Of a stretch of DNA of 64,000 bases, positions 11,301 to 23,687 are shown one piece after another (the first letter of the stretch is position 1; each line of letters starts with the position of its first letter). This DNA is from Lateolabrax maculatus. Taxonomy: Eukaryota; Chordata; Actinopteri; Acropomatiformes; Lateolabracidae. Both the position numbers and the translations under genes were made by a program. The notes under the pieces are model-generated. The model ran no database searches. It was not told where the DNA came from and saw nothing but the letters and a program-made list of their open reading frames with translations. The DNA is taken from positions 3,903,501-3,967,500 of the forward strand of contig CM062216.1 of the NCBI GenBank assembly GCA_031216445.1, given 5' to 3'.

Positions 11301-14300
11301 GTATTTTGCTGTTTATAGAGGTGATGCTGAAATACCTCATTAATCTTTTTTGCTTTATTGCTTACTTTATTTATTTTCTTTCTTTTCTTTTTTTTTTAAA
11401 CAAAAGTGCTGTGAATTAGAACACTAACACTGTAACTATTTAAAAGACCTCTGGCTGCAGATCCACCTGCTTCAGTACCTGTCCTCTCCAGTAGATAGCC
11501 TTGCCAAAGCCCTGGCAGAAAGAGGAGATGAAGGGGAGAGGCGAGGCTGGCCGATGGATGTACAGGTAGGCTGAGAGAAGGCCCCAGAACCTGCAGACAG
11601 GACGTGGCTCTGTTTAAAAACATCTCAATCTATTCATCCACATCCACTAACTAACATGCATGTGTATTTACATCGGTGTTAGTATTGTGTTGAGCTCACT
11701 TGTCCTGATTCTTGCGGAATTCGGTCTTATCACTGTGACTCTCGTACACCCAGCCCGGAGCAAAGATGGCTGCAGAGAAGTTGTGCTTTCGAATGATTTC
11801 CAGAGCCTGTGGAAAAGCGAAACAAGAAGGGGCACACTGTCAATGATCTGATCACGATTAACACTCATGAACAACAGACATGGGATACTTTGCAACTATG
11901 AAAATCAACATTACCTCTTGTCCTCTATGTAATCATTTTCCAGTATTATTTCAAGGCAAATTAAAATGATTAAATATTTTTGCTCCTGCGTTTTTTCCCT
12001 CTTAACTGTACCTTAACATCCTGGGTCCTGAATAGCTCCTGCTTCGCGTTCATTCGCCATTTCAGCATTACGGCATTTCTCACGTACACAAACTCCATAC
12101 TATGCGGTCGGAACGCACTACATGCACTACATACAATTTGTCGTCACGCTTGCATGTTAATATGTGATTCCGAACACGGCCACGGTCCACAGTGCATACC
12201 TTATTTGTTTCCAACATTCCTCCCACCACAATGCCTCGGGCGAACACGTCCACCCCGATGTAGACGTCTGCCTGGCGGCTTTTGACCGCACTGTAGTCCT
12301 TCATCACCTCCAGGCTCTGCTCTGTCCAGTTGTAGTTGGTGAAGAAACCGTCACAGGCATCGAAAAACATCCTGTTATGGAGAGATTGAGAAACAGTCTA
12401 CAACCGTTCTAATCATCTTGGTCGTCTTAACGGGCACATTTGAATGGCTGACCAATGTGTTTGCATCAGGCTCTGTTCTCCACCTGTTGGACTCGTTGAG
12501 TTCATTTTGCCACTGCAGATGTCCGGTCTGGATCACACTGTCGTACCACAGGACCAGGCTGCCAGGCACTCGCTCATGCATCTGGTCTGTCAGGTAGCGC
12601 AGGAACAAAGGCGTGTTCTTCACAGCAACTTCCTGCAAGCAAGGTGACACGACACACAACCTGTTTGTATGACAGATGACATTTGCATTGTAAAGACAAC
12701 CGCTGCCGTCAAAAAAACAAAAATGTTTAGGAATGACACAAATAAAAATACTCTTGGTAAATCAAAATTATGAGACAATAAGAGTTTGACTTTTTAGACA
12801 GAATTATGAGATATTAAGTCAAAATGTTAATATATTAATTCTTCTTCTACTCATCCTTTTTACTTGAAAAGTCAAAATTTTGGCTTAGTCAAATGTTTTA
12901 GCCTTTTAGCCTTATCTCATAATTTTGATTTAGAAAGTCAGAATCCTAATCAAGCATCTCACTGTTTTGACTTTGCTCATGGGCACACCATGCTTACACT
13001 GTAACAATAAGTGTAAGCAGTGAGTGGTATTGTGGTGATGGTCAGTAGAAAAGTCTCACTCACACTGAGGGAGTTCTCTATGTTAATGAGCCAGCCGTCG
13101 AAGCCGTAACAGTGGCTGATCTGGACTAGTTTATCAGCCACAGCCCGGTAAGACTCCTCGTCTTTCAGGAAGGCTTTGCACACCGCAGCCCCATCAGTCC
13201 ACTCTGTGATGAAGGTCCCTGGAAAGCAGGCCAATCACAGCAGCCGTTTTTTTTACTTATATAAAGACAGGAAGACTAATTCTGAAATTGCGGTTCAAAT
13301 CTTAATACCAATTATCTAATATATAAACTAATTCAGGATCATTAAACTGAACCTGGTTCTGAAACTTTGCCCGTTTGCTCACCAAGAACACTGACTCCAT
13401 GTTTATGTGCAGCATTGGTCCACACAGCAGGAGGAATAGTCACCAGCTTGTGTGTAAAGTAGTTGAAAATGTCAATGTACTGCCAGTGGTAGAAGGCATA
13501 CGGAGCCTCTGCATGAGTCCCCTGGACAAACCTTAACAAGAAAGCATGACATGACATTATGGCAGGTGGATCTGACCGCAGCTACAAAAGAAACAAAATG
13601 CCAGGAAGAAAGTCGTCTCTCAAGTGAAAGATCATTTGTAGATAGGCGGGGATAAGATTTCTCCATTTAAAGGAGTCTCAGCCTGCATCCATACCTGTCA
13701 TCCAGGTAGCCCCCCATCATGTCATGAGACACCAAGGTCCGACGCGGACAACTGGCCAGAGGTGGCTCCCGAGGTGCCATAGGGACTACTGCCACATTGA
13801 AGGGGTTTGCCTCGCTGCGTTTCCATGACAGCAGCTCTTCCAAAGTTTGAAGACCACAGCTGATTGGTTCGGTGGTGTCTGCATCGTAATGTGTGGCTGA
13901 GAGAGGAGAGAGGAAATTAAATATCATGTATAATGGGAGCCTGAGAAGGTTCCTGTGGTTGGAGAGCTCCGACAGTTTCAGCCCGTCTTGCAGGTGAACT
14001 GCTGCTAATAAAGTCGTGTAACCTGGTAGCGTTGAGGGCGTATACTTGATGACTTCATGGACACTGCCTGAATCCATTGGTTGATCCAAACAAGACTCCA
14101 GCCTGGTAAAAGTACGGTGAAAGGTCAGAGTCATGCATGTGGTAAAACTTAACATAGGAGACTGAGTAATGAAACACCTTTCCTGCCTTTTTTATTTTTT
14201 ATTTTACTTAATTGGCTACGAGCTGCATTTTTATTTCATGATGGAGGATCATTTTCCTCAAACTATTCATAAGTCTGCAATGGCAGTTTATCCTTTAAAT

Positions 14301-15213
14301 GTCCAATGTACTTTAATTTAAAGTGTAATAATGTAAATTACACAAAAAGCTTTCTTCAAAACTAATTTGGTTTTATGAGAGAGGAACTCCATCGACTTCT
14401 ACAATCAAGTTCAGTTTACTTGTCACAGAGAGTACAAAGCAGTCTGTGAAAACAGTTTTATAATGTCCTTTTAGGTGAGGAGAGGTTTGTCAACTCTGAG
14501 AAAATGACCCAGTTATCTCAGTTTAAGCTTGCAGTTTTCAAATGTACAACAGAAAGCGGTGTTAAGACGAGGTGTGGAGGTGAAGGATGTGGTTACGTAG
14601 CAGCTCTAATGAAAAGATGCTATGAAGTCAGGACAACTCAGCCTCTGCTGCAAAGATTTTGACGATATCTGTGCAGTATGTTAAATGTCACCCAAATACG
14701 AATTCTGGTACCAATCTCTAATAAAACACCCGTTATGTACAGTATGTAACTTATAACTTTTCAATGATTAACAAATCATAGTAAAAAACAACTTACTGGG
14801 TAAGTGGGTTACTAGCGTTCATTTACAACTGCAGAGCTGATGCCTTATTAGAAGTTAAGGAACCCATGAGCTATTATAAATAATTAACCAACATTTGTCC
14901 TCAGTTTGCCTTCTTTGAAGAAAAAAAATGATGATTAGCAACTCTCTCTGTTTGGTGAAATCAACCTTACAACATTGTTAACGATGATCAAAGGGGAGAA
15001 CAGCATGAAGCTGGTGTCCGGTCCTTTTTAAAACTTTGAACAGTCACAGTGGACAGCATGTTAGAAGTGAGGTGAGGGGAGAGGCTCGCTCCTCAGCAGT
15101 TACCGGCTGTCCTCCGTCCTGTCCCTCTTCTCACCACCGCCGCCCTCTGCGTCCTCCGCGTCCTCTCGTTTCCTTCGCAGGGGACGCTCCTTAGTGTCCA
15201 CGGTCAGAGACAT
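8393..15213 (-). CDS. engase: Cytosolic endo-beta-N-acetylglucosaminidase (ENGASE)
   Basis: A GH85 enzyme that cuts the chitobiose core of N-glycans and clears free oligosaccharides in the cytosol. Fourteen coding exons join in phase (transcript order): 15213-15104, 14102-14023, 13896-13695, 13531-13383, 13218-13064, 12632-12484, 12371-12200, 11806-11700, 11590-11479, 10917-10730, 10640-10498, 10163-10064, 9964-9853, 8794-8393, giving 726 residues (human about 743). The N terminus is charged (MSLTVDTKERPLRRKRE) with no signal peptide, as expected for a cytosolic enzyme. The catalytic motif WLINIENSLS carries the key Asn (about 226) and Glu (about 228). HDMMGGYLDDR, YHWQYID, VLWYDSV and DVFARG are typical of the family. 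Exon 12 uses the acceptor at 10164-10166; phase rules out the nearer AG. Intron 13 contains a degenerate repeat array, and intron 2 is stop-free. The gene is head-to-head with csnk1d, 2.5 kb apart. Confidence 0.93.
8900..9780. repeat. Degenerate higher-order repeat array in engase intron 13
   Basis: Variants of CAGTTGAAGTG and AAGCACTGAAAG recur every 30-45 bases through this block. Longer blocks also repeat: GGGAGTTAGAAGACCTGAAG at about 9078, GGGAGTTAAGAGAGCTGAAG near 9500 and GGGAGTTGGACGAACTGAAG near 9732, with AAGRCCTGAAAGGCTTTGAAG-like sequence near 9116 and 9538 and RTGCCAYTTCAAG-like sequence near 9031 and 9624. This suggests about three diverged copies of a 230-370 bp higher-order unit. 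A related block lies upstream of engase at 15985-16310. Confidence 0.65.
10378..10490 (+). repeat. (ATA)n plus SINE/LINE-like 3' tail
   Basis: An (ATA)n run at about 10378-10400 is followed by AGCTGGGAAAGGCTCTACTC, then GATAGGCGAGTATGGATAAT and an ATGGATGG end. This resembles the widespread fish repeat tail that ends in a GGATAGGCTCCAGC-type box and (ATGG)n. It lies in engase intron 11, beside exon 11. Confidence 0.5.
14103..15103. other. engase intron 1
   Basis: The 1 kb first intron shows no other gene. A segment near 14440-14520 (GGTTTGTCAACTCTGAGAAA) is similar to one near 58760-58830 (GATTTGTCAAGTCTGAGAAA), so it probably includes a degenerate dispersed repeat. Confidence 0.4.
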
Positions 15214-15984
15214 TTCACCGGATTAAGCTGAGAAACCACTGAAGAAACAAACTGCATGAAGAAGGAGGAAACTGAAAGGCGTCCACTACCAGCAAAACAC
15301 TTCCGAGCCCAGTCCTTCAAAATAAAAGCATCATTTCCATAAATTAGAAAGAAGCACAAAATGTAATTTTGCATGTCTGACACGTTATTACTTTAATCAA
15401 ATGCTGCACTTAAACAATTACATAATAACCTTAATTTGTAACGAGGCGTATTTAAAGAAACGGCCAGGGGTGAATGTGAGTTTTTCCCATGTTACACTGC
15501 AGAACAATAGACAGTTAACTTTATCTATATATATCCACTGTGTTTATTTGTATTGTTAATTTTAGAGGAAACCCAGTAAATTGTCCTCGAGAGGGACGAG
15601 AGGGTGGACCGAGGCCAGCTGGACAAAGGAACCAGGCTCTTGTTATTGTGCAGGACCAGACGCTTTTACTGCGAGGAGATTATCCACCAGCAGGAAACCG
15701 AAGAGACATCAACATGGAGCACTGAGGGAGGAAGGCAAAGATGGCGGCCGTAAATAACACTTCCATGCAGGGCAGTGGTGCCAAAGCTGTATGCGAGACA
15801 TGTACAACTTCAACAAAGTTATCGAGTTGAAATTTGACACTCTTGGCTTGACAAAGCTTCCTTGAAGTTTACAATTTGAAAATTACCTAATGAGGTGAAG
15901 TCAAATATCTTAAATATTAATTGTTTGGAGCGTTTGAAACATAATATATATTAAAATAATACATTTGTGTTTGTGAGATGTTAT

Positions 15985-16310
15985 ATGAGAGTTACAGATG
16001 AAGCTGAAGCACTGACCTGGTTTGAAGTGTCATTTATAGGCACTGAAAGCAGTTGAAGTGTCATTGAAGTGCTAAGCGGTTGATATGATGTTAGTCACTG
16101 CAATGAACTGAAGTCTCAGTTGAGGTGGAAGCACTAAATATAGTTGAACTGTTAGTTGAAGTGTACTCTCTTAAAGCAGCTGAACTGTGATTTTAAAGTA
16201 CAAAAGGAAACCCAGCGTAAGCCCTGACAGCAGTTAGAACTTCAGCTGAAATAGAAGCGCTGGAGATGACTGTATGTTCACTGAAAACAACTGAAGTATC
16301 AGTTGATATT
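15985..16310. repeat. Degenerate CAGTTGAAGTG repeat upstream of engase
   Basis: Units such as CACTGAAAGCAGTTGAAGTG, CAGTTGAGGTGGAAGCACTA and TAGTTGAAGTG recur with a loose 35-45 base period. They are the same family as the array in engase intron 13, about 6 kb away, and lie on the same strand orientation. Heavy divergence implies age. Confidence 0.55.
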
Positions 16311-16311
16311 T

Positions 16312-16620
16312 CAGTGGTGGGAAGTAAGTAAATTTACTCAAGTAGGTATTTCCAATTTATGCTACATTCATTTAGATGAGTTATTTTGCATGTTAAGATT
16401 TCACATCCACAGATATGATCAACAAATAAATTATGATGCATTTTTATAGATTAAACTCACAATTGGAATATCAAACATTAAAATGCTGCTCACATGTTAA
16501 TGCATCAATATTATATAAATTATATTCCAGTAATGTTATATAGATCATAATGCAACACACATAAAGTGGAATTCTGCATAATAAAATTAAAAGAATAATA
16601 TGTCTGTAGTTTATAGTTCT
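16312..16620 (+). repeat. Dispersed ACTCAAGTA-type repeat
   Basis: It starts AGTGGTGGGAAGTAAGTAAA and continues TTTACTCAAGTAGGTATTTC, a recognisable degenerate copy of a very common teleost dispersed repeat (AGTGGTGGAAAGTAACTAAG type). Related copies are seen near 46800-47140 and 62040-62300, with related sequence near 59940-60210. Confidence 0.55.
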
Positions 16621-17162
16621 GTTGTTGAATGCCAGACTTTTACTAAATTGAAAAACAGGAGTCTGATTATTCAGATTCAGAGGATAAATCCTGTCTCTGG
16701 ATCACTGTCCAGGGTGCTGATCCTGTGACCCCCACCATAGAGGAGATGTCTGTATGTTCACGTCTTTGTTAAGTTTGCCATAAATGTTTGTTTTTTTTTT
16801 GTTTTGAGATCTTGCGGGGGGGGGGGGTATTTCATTTTTGTCCAGTGTCAAGAGGAGGGTCCAACGAAAATATAAATAAGGCTGGGGAGGGTCTCATTAA
16901 AAAAAAAATGAAACATAAGATTCAGCTCCCCTCCCCAACCCCATCATTTAGTTTACAGAAGTATGCCCCAATAGCAAACTGTGACATGGAGCCTATCAAG
17001 AGTCAAACTGAACGACTGATTCAACCAATACAAGGGGCACTACACAAATGTACATGAAAAAGTGGGATAGGGACCATTTTCTTTTCTTATCGTTGTTAAT
17101 CCAAATGGTAGTTGAAAGTGTATTGTTGCTTTTCTCACCAGCTTGTTTTCTCTGCCACAAAC

Positions 17163-17459
17163 ATGGCCAGAAATCGTCCCATATTCCGGTTGATACCGGT
17201 GAGGCCGTTGGCCCTCGTGGTGTCTGTCGGCAGCTCTTTGCTGGGAGGCTCTCTGTCCGTGTCCTCCCTCAGTCCCCAGCAGGGAAGTGATGTCAGACAC
17301 AGCCGGGAGATCAGTGAACAGGATCCTAACAGGGAAGGGACGGCGAGAGGGACGGGATCCGAGCTAGCCTCCTCTAAATCCGTCTTCATCCGCGGAGAAT
17401 TAAAACGTCCGCTCAACAAAAACAGCGAGAGCACAAAGTACAAACTGCGACCTTTCTAA
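17163..17459 (+). other. Unassigned ORF upstream of csnk1d
   Basis: Reads MARNRPIFRLIPVRPLALVV and continues for 98 codons to a stop at 17457-17459. The minus strand of the same stretch is also open for about 100 codons (17135-17443). Three overlapping open frames point to GC-rich, stop-poor sequence rather than a gene, and I recognise no family in any of them. A noncoding csnk1d 5' exon in this stretch is possible. Confidence 0.15.
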
Positions 17460-17690
17460 CAAGCGCCGTATTACCGCAGTATGAGGTTGGTAGCACTTTA
17501 AAACAAGTAGCGAAAGATTGCGAGATCCGACTTCATCCGGAAACAACAAACAGAAGACGCAGTTCGTCTCTCCGACAGATCTGAATGTGTTTAGTCTGTC
17601 TTTTTTAACAGGTTCGGGCTTTAAACGTCAACATTTTGGATATTTTGGAGCTAGCGAGCGTGCTTGCTGGCCGACCACAGATCGCTTATC
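17440..17690 (+). promoter_or_regulatory. csnk1d promoter / 5' UTR region
   Basis: The 250 bases before the csnk1d start are GC- and CpG-richer than the flanks (for example GCGAGATCCGACTTCATCCG) and no TATA box is evident, which fits a CpG-type housekeeping promoter. The richness continues into intron 1 to about 18400. The exact transcription start cannot be seen. Confidence 0.45.
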
Positions 17691-20600
17691 ATGGAGTTGA
17701 GAGTGGGGAACCGATATAGACTGGGCAGGAAGATTGGAAGCGGATCATTTGGAGACATCTACCTGGGTAAGTTGTACTGAAAGACACTTGCAGTCTTGTT
17801 TCCGTTTGTTTCCGCGCACCTCCGGCCGGTACACGGAGCTGGAAGAGCCTCCAGCTGCTTTCAGACCCGAGACGATCAGCTGTTCAGTGTTTAGCAGCGT
17901 TAGCAGCCTTAGCTCCCAGGCTAGCCGCGGGCAGCAACAACACGGCGGGACCTGCGTATAATTCACTGCCAACAGCGGATTTGTTTACTGTGCTCGACCT
18001 CGGGAACACTTCGCCTCCCGTAATGTGAAAATATTCCATAAATGAACCGTGTTGACGACGAGAGGTGAAGCTGACAGGCTGCTGTGTAGCTACAGCTAAC
18101 CTAGCCTTCACCCTCCCGGGAGCGACAGGGGACCGGGGACGGGACGGGGACCGTGATCCGGGGACAGTCCGGGGACAGGGACGGGAGACGGTGACCGTGG
18201 TCCGGGGACAGGGGACAGGGACGGGGGACGGTGACCGTGGTCCGGGGACGGGAACAGGAACAGGAACAGTCCGGGGACGGAAACAGTCCGTGGACAGGGA
18301 CAGTAGACCGGGGACAGGGGCTCCTAAAGAGGCCACAGGCTTCAGTGCAGAGTCCCCAGGGCGGTGAATGACATGTAGTCTTACTGACTGTTGCTGCTGA
18401 ACCCCCAGACACCACAGGCCCGGCCAGCTTCCTGCTCTGTTCCCGAGGAGAGCTGAACCAGGAGCCGAGCCACAGCCCACCAGAGGCTCATACAGTTTAA
18501 TTTCACAATCATTTGAATTCCTTCCGATTAAGAAACCAGGATATTAAACCCGTGAGAATGAATAAAGTGTTTAGTTTGGGTCCTTGAGACTTGATCGGAT
18601 CAGACGAGGCTCTGTGTGCTTGAAGTGAACATGGTTAATAAATCCTGCTGCTTGTTCGGAGCCTGAAGGGACATGTTCATATATTACTGGGTTTAATTTA
18701 CCAAGTGCCAAGGGCTGTGGCCTATTGATTGTGTAGTTTTTGTAATAATTGATTGGCTGTGGTATGTCTCATTTGAAGAGCTATGCATTGAATGTGCCAG
18801 TTAAAGATTATTCACTACACAAACAGAGTGCATTCAGACTGCCCACTGCACAATGATAGTGGGAAGTGCATTTGAGGTACAAATGTAGCTAGGGAAACCA
18901 TAGATAGTGGCAACAACAAAAAAAATAATATATAGATATATTCTCAGAGCAAAGTTGTTATAACATACACTGAAACACCGGGGGCATCTTCCTGACATTG
19001 AGTTCCACCACCTTCATTGTAATGTATCCTTTAGTGGCCATATTGGAGGTCCACAGCTCTTGGCAACAGTGGTTGAAAACAGCTGATCACGTTTCTAAGC
19101 TTAAGATTTAGTCATCTGAACAATAGAGAGGTGACATTACTAATTCATGAAACGTTTGTACTGGCTGTGATCACCTCATCACTGACATCTAATCAACCCG
19201 CAGAGAGGAATACCCTACTATGGCTGGTGGCTATCACTCACCGTTTGATTTAAGTATCATCCAATGTAATATTTTTGATATTCGGAATGTCTGAATTTAA
19301 ATATTACACAGAGATATGTGTATTACTGCTACAAAATAGGGACTGTTTGGGGAAGTTATCAGACCTTAGTTTGCATATATTAAAACTAAGCTGCTGCTTT
19401 GGTCAATGCTTAGGTCATAATTTAGATCCCCATAAAATATGAAAGGAAGTGTTTGAAATGGATTTACTCCCTGGTCTTTGGTGCAGACCACAGCTAGTTC
19501 TGCAGGCAGTCTTGCTGGTCGATGTTTCTTTGTGAGGCTCCAGCTTCCCCCTCACAATGTTTTCTGCCTTAAGGGCACACTCTGACATTGTGGGAAATAC
19601 AAAATAATATATCTAAAAATAATTTCACGTCTGCTTTCATACGTTGCGAACCTGGGGTTTTGAGGAGTAATACAATAGCAGATGGTCTACCTGGCAGAGA
19701 TCTGCATCATAACGTTGATATTCAGCTATATTCCCACTCAAATCTGTATAACAAAATCAGGCAAAGTGGATGGCACTGACTAGTAGTTAAGCGAGGCTAA
19801 ACACATCTCAGACTCCTGTCGTTCTCTGGGTAAGTTGGCACGCAAGCCAACCCTCTGAGTGTTCATTTAAACACAATGTTTCATGCAATAATGAATTAGT
19901 CAGACCCAGTCTGTTTTTCCACGTGACCTGTTGATTGGACTGATATTGAGAGCTGCCAGCTGCTTACGTATTCACTCCTCTCCCTCCCCTCTGAGTGGCT
20001 GCTGACTAATGTGATGTAACACAGCTAATCAGCCACAACAGTGCATGGTTCTTTAGAATCCAAGGGCCTGACCCAGCCTGCGGTTCAAGTTTTTGAGGTC
20101 TACTGGCAGTGTTTTGTGCTCAGTAATTAAAAGGTTAATCTCTAAGAAGGCATAACAAAAAAATTTAAGGAACTGTCAAATGCACTGTGAAAATAAAAGT
20201 TTGACAGTGGACTGTATGACCTGCCCGTACCTGATATTAGATGTAATTCTTTTTCACACTAAAACCCACATTAAGGATCCCAAACGGTGTGTGAACACTT
20301 TAATAACGCTGGTGTGCTGGGGCTGTCTGGGTGCTGGATTCTGCTTGTATTTGGGTCTGAGGCCATTTGTTATTGGCAGGAGGAGGAGATGAGGTCAGCT
20401 CTGGGAATGAAGCCGTGTACTTTCTCTGCTGGACTGTCAAATATTCAGAACCCTTAGAATAGTTTGTAGTCTTTGAGAGGTTTGCCACGACAGAATGTCA
20501 CGGATACGCATGCATAAAGATGTTAGTCAAGTGGCTGAGTCCGGTTTAAGTTCCGTGTAGATTTTCTGTTGGATCTCCTGGTGCGTGATGTGCACATTTG

Positions 20601-23055
20601 GTTCATGTTGAAACAAGCCACTGCAATGCCGGATGCTGCATTTGTCATCATCCAAACCCCTGAACTGGATTTTTCTACACTATTACACACTATTGAGTTT
20701 CTCCTTTTGTGGCATCACATTATTTTAGCTTGGTATGGTTGAATTGTGATGGTGACTGATGGTAATGGTGCTGTGTTTAAACATTCACTGGCACTGCCAA
20801 TTTTCAAATTGCAGCGCCCTTATTAGGGATGGGTGTCTAGCCTCATTACTTGTTTGGTATTGACCCAAACTTGTCCATAGACCCAACTATGAAAAACTGT
20901 CACATACCGAAAGCTGGCATCAAAAGTCTGGTCAGATGGAATTAATAAATTAGATAAATAAATAATGATTTTGCCACTTTTAGATTTTTTGTGGGCATGG
21001 TGCGTGTGCAATGTTGTAACAAAGTTTCATACCCTGCCCCACATCTCATTCACGTCAATTAGACCACTTCATTGGCACAGTGGGGGTGTCGAAGGACAGG
21101 GTTCTGGCAAAAACAACACAGTGTCATCTGCAAAAAAGAAGTTTGCTCAGTGTCTTCCACAATGTAATGCACCATTATCTGACGACGCACTGCGCCTGGC
21201 TGATCAAATGCCATTTTAGGTTTGAACACATGTCAAGAAATATGCAGTGACACAGCACAGCGCTGCTTTAGTCTGTTACCTGTTTCTGATACTTCTGTAA
21301 ACAGAGATGGTTCCAGTGGTGTATGCTAAAAGGGATGGGTTCGCTTATGTAAGCAAAGCTAACTGTGAGGTTGTTTTAGAGCTGCAACAATAACAGAGAA
21401 CTAAAGACATACTCTGACCCAATGCCGGGGGTGACTCAGTTTTCAAACTGATGACGCCTTGTGGTGTTACCTTCCTGCTAGTTTGTGGTTATGTTGACGT
21501 CACCCCAGACAACTGCTTCTCAGAAACTTTGGAGTAAAGAAATCTCGCCTGTTTTTTTTTGCTTGCTGTTGCAAAGCGAAGGCTCAATTCAATACATCTC
21601 TCTCTGCAGTAAGTATAAATTACAGTGTTGGTGACGTCTCTGGAATGCTGCATTCACACATCCTACAGTAGCAGACTGGGTTTGAGGCGGCCCGTGGCCT
21701 CGGCCACAGGCCCCACAGCTTGCGAAAGAGGATGAGCTTTCACTGTAAACGTTGACGTTCTCTGTGCAACATGTTGCATCTGCTAGCTCACACCTCCCAC
21801 AGTATACTGCTACAGTATTCAGGGGTGGGGATTGGTAGCATTTTGTGGCTGGTCCTCAAATCACATCATCCTTCTTATCATGTTCCCTGCGTCTGTGCTG
21901 TGAATTTCCAAGTGACACTTCAGAATGAGTTAAACTAGAGCTTCTATGTTTTCTACTTTGGTGATTAACATGTGAATACTGGAATGCCTAAGTGACATGA
22001 GATAGTATTAATTATTAGCAACATTTTTATTCAAAATTTGTTAATCCCATGAAGATTTTCTTATTTATATTTATTCATGACAAGACAATTTAGTAGCAAT
22101 GTGGGATGGTTGGTGTCTAAATAGCATCAAATATTTGCATATTTCAGATTTGCCAGTTAGGCCTCATTTATGTTTGTCAATTCAAGTGTCTAGAATCTAT
22201 AATCCATACATGTAAATCTGTCAGAAGAATAACTTGTGCGCTTTATCAGTATAGTTACAACAATAACAGTTTGGCAAGCGTAAGCTACCAACTATCCATA
22301 ACCCAATACAAACACACATATTAATGGCATTTATGAACACTGAGTGACACAAAAGTTTTATTGTCTTCACAGTTTTGACTCATGCCGCTTTGTCACACAC
22401 GGATCATACGGTGGTCAAACTGATCAGGGATCAGATTGTATTTAATCATAAATGTAGAAATTACATAGTTCTCAAAGAGGCCCCCTTTACGCCTTTCATT
22501 AACATGCATAAAAAAAAAAAACAAGGGTAAACGTGCCAAAAACTCATTGAGGACAGATTGTGATCTGATCAGCCAAACCACCTCCATAGGTGGTCGGGGG
22601 GGGGCACAATCTAGACACTCGACATATTTTAATGCAAGGTGTAAAGGGGGCCATAGTGACAGTTGGAAGGATTAAAAGATTACACATGGGGATTGGAGAG
22701 ACGTTACATCAACACCTTTCCAACATCTGGCTGGAATGAGTCTCAAACCAACTCCATCTCATTTCAGTCTGTCTTGGATCCTTGTGAGATGCATTTGCAT
22801 TAAGCATGTTTACCATCAGATCGCTACCTGATCCGCTCAACATGCCTGAAGTGACTCAATGCAAATTAGGTCTTAGTAGTTTGCCTCTGTTGCTGTTTGT
22901 GAACCAGTGTAAAGAGACGTGTCTGAACACGTTTCGCCAGCAGCAACACTCACATTCCTATGAAGCAATAAAGCAAACAGCACTCTGAAATGTGTTTCTC
23001 AGTCTGTGAAGAGCATTTATAGACATCTTCACTGTTGTTGCTGATTGAGTGAGAG

Positions 23056-23094
<39 letters not shown>

Positions 23095-23656
23095 CCAAGC
23101 ACAAAAGTGGAACAAGTCATCGTCGGTTAGGTATCTTTGTGTATGTTTTGAAGTGTTGTGCTGAAACTAAAATAGAGTAGACCAGCCCTTGTTTACCCGA
23201 CACAGAAACTGTGTGTTAAATCTGTCAACAAGTAAGTTATTTGCATTATTAATTAATCTATCACTTATGCTTATCATTTAGTCTGTGAAATTATGACAGA
23301 CAAGTTATCAGAACCAAATTTATGCCTTAAAACCCTTACTCATTCTACTAATAAGACTAGGGATTTATTGTTTTATTTTTCATTGTCATTTTAATCCAAA
23401 TTGACAAACATTCTCTGGTTTCAGCTTCTCAAATGTGACGCTGTTTTTCTCTGTTTTATATCACAGTAAAATTAATTTCTTGTTGATCGGGCAAAACAAG
23501 TACCCTGGGCTTTAGGAAATGACACTGTGCATTTTTCACTATTTTGTGATGTTTTACAGACAAAACCCTTAATTGATTAATCAACAAAATATAATAATTG
23601 TGCCCATAATTGGGTCCACTGATAAGTAAGTCCCATTTTTTCCATGCAACATAGTA

Positions 23657-23687
<31 letters not shown>

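Larger units (their letters stand above)
15214..17440. other. Intergenic region between engase and csnk1d (head-to-head)
   Basis: This is the divergent upstream region of two genes. It holds the CAGTTGAAGTG-type repeat (15985-16310), a dispersed fish-type repeat (16312-16620), a G-homopolymer near 16816-16827, and overlapping unassigned ORFs around 17040-17459. No exon with family similarity was found. Confidence 0.45.

Noticed and set aside
18065..18480. Gly/Arg- or Pro-rich ORFs in csnk1d intron 1
   Set aside because: They are readings of the G-rich minisatellite and lie in an intron; no family similarity.
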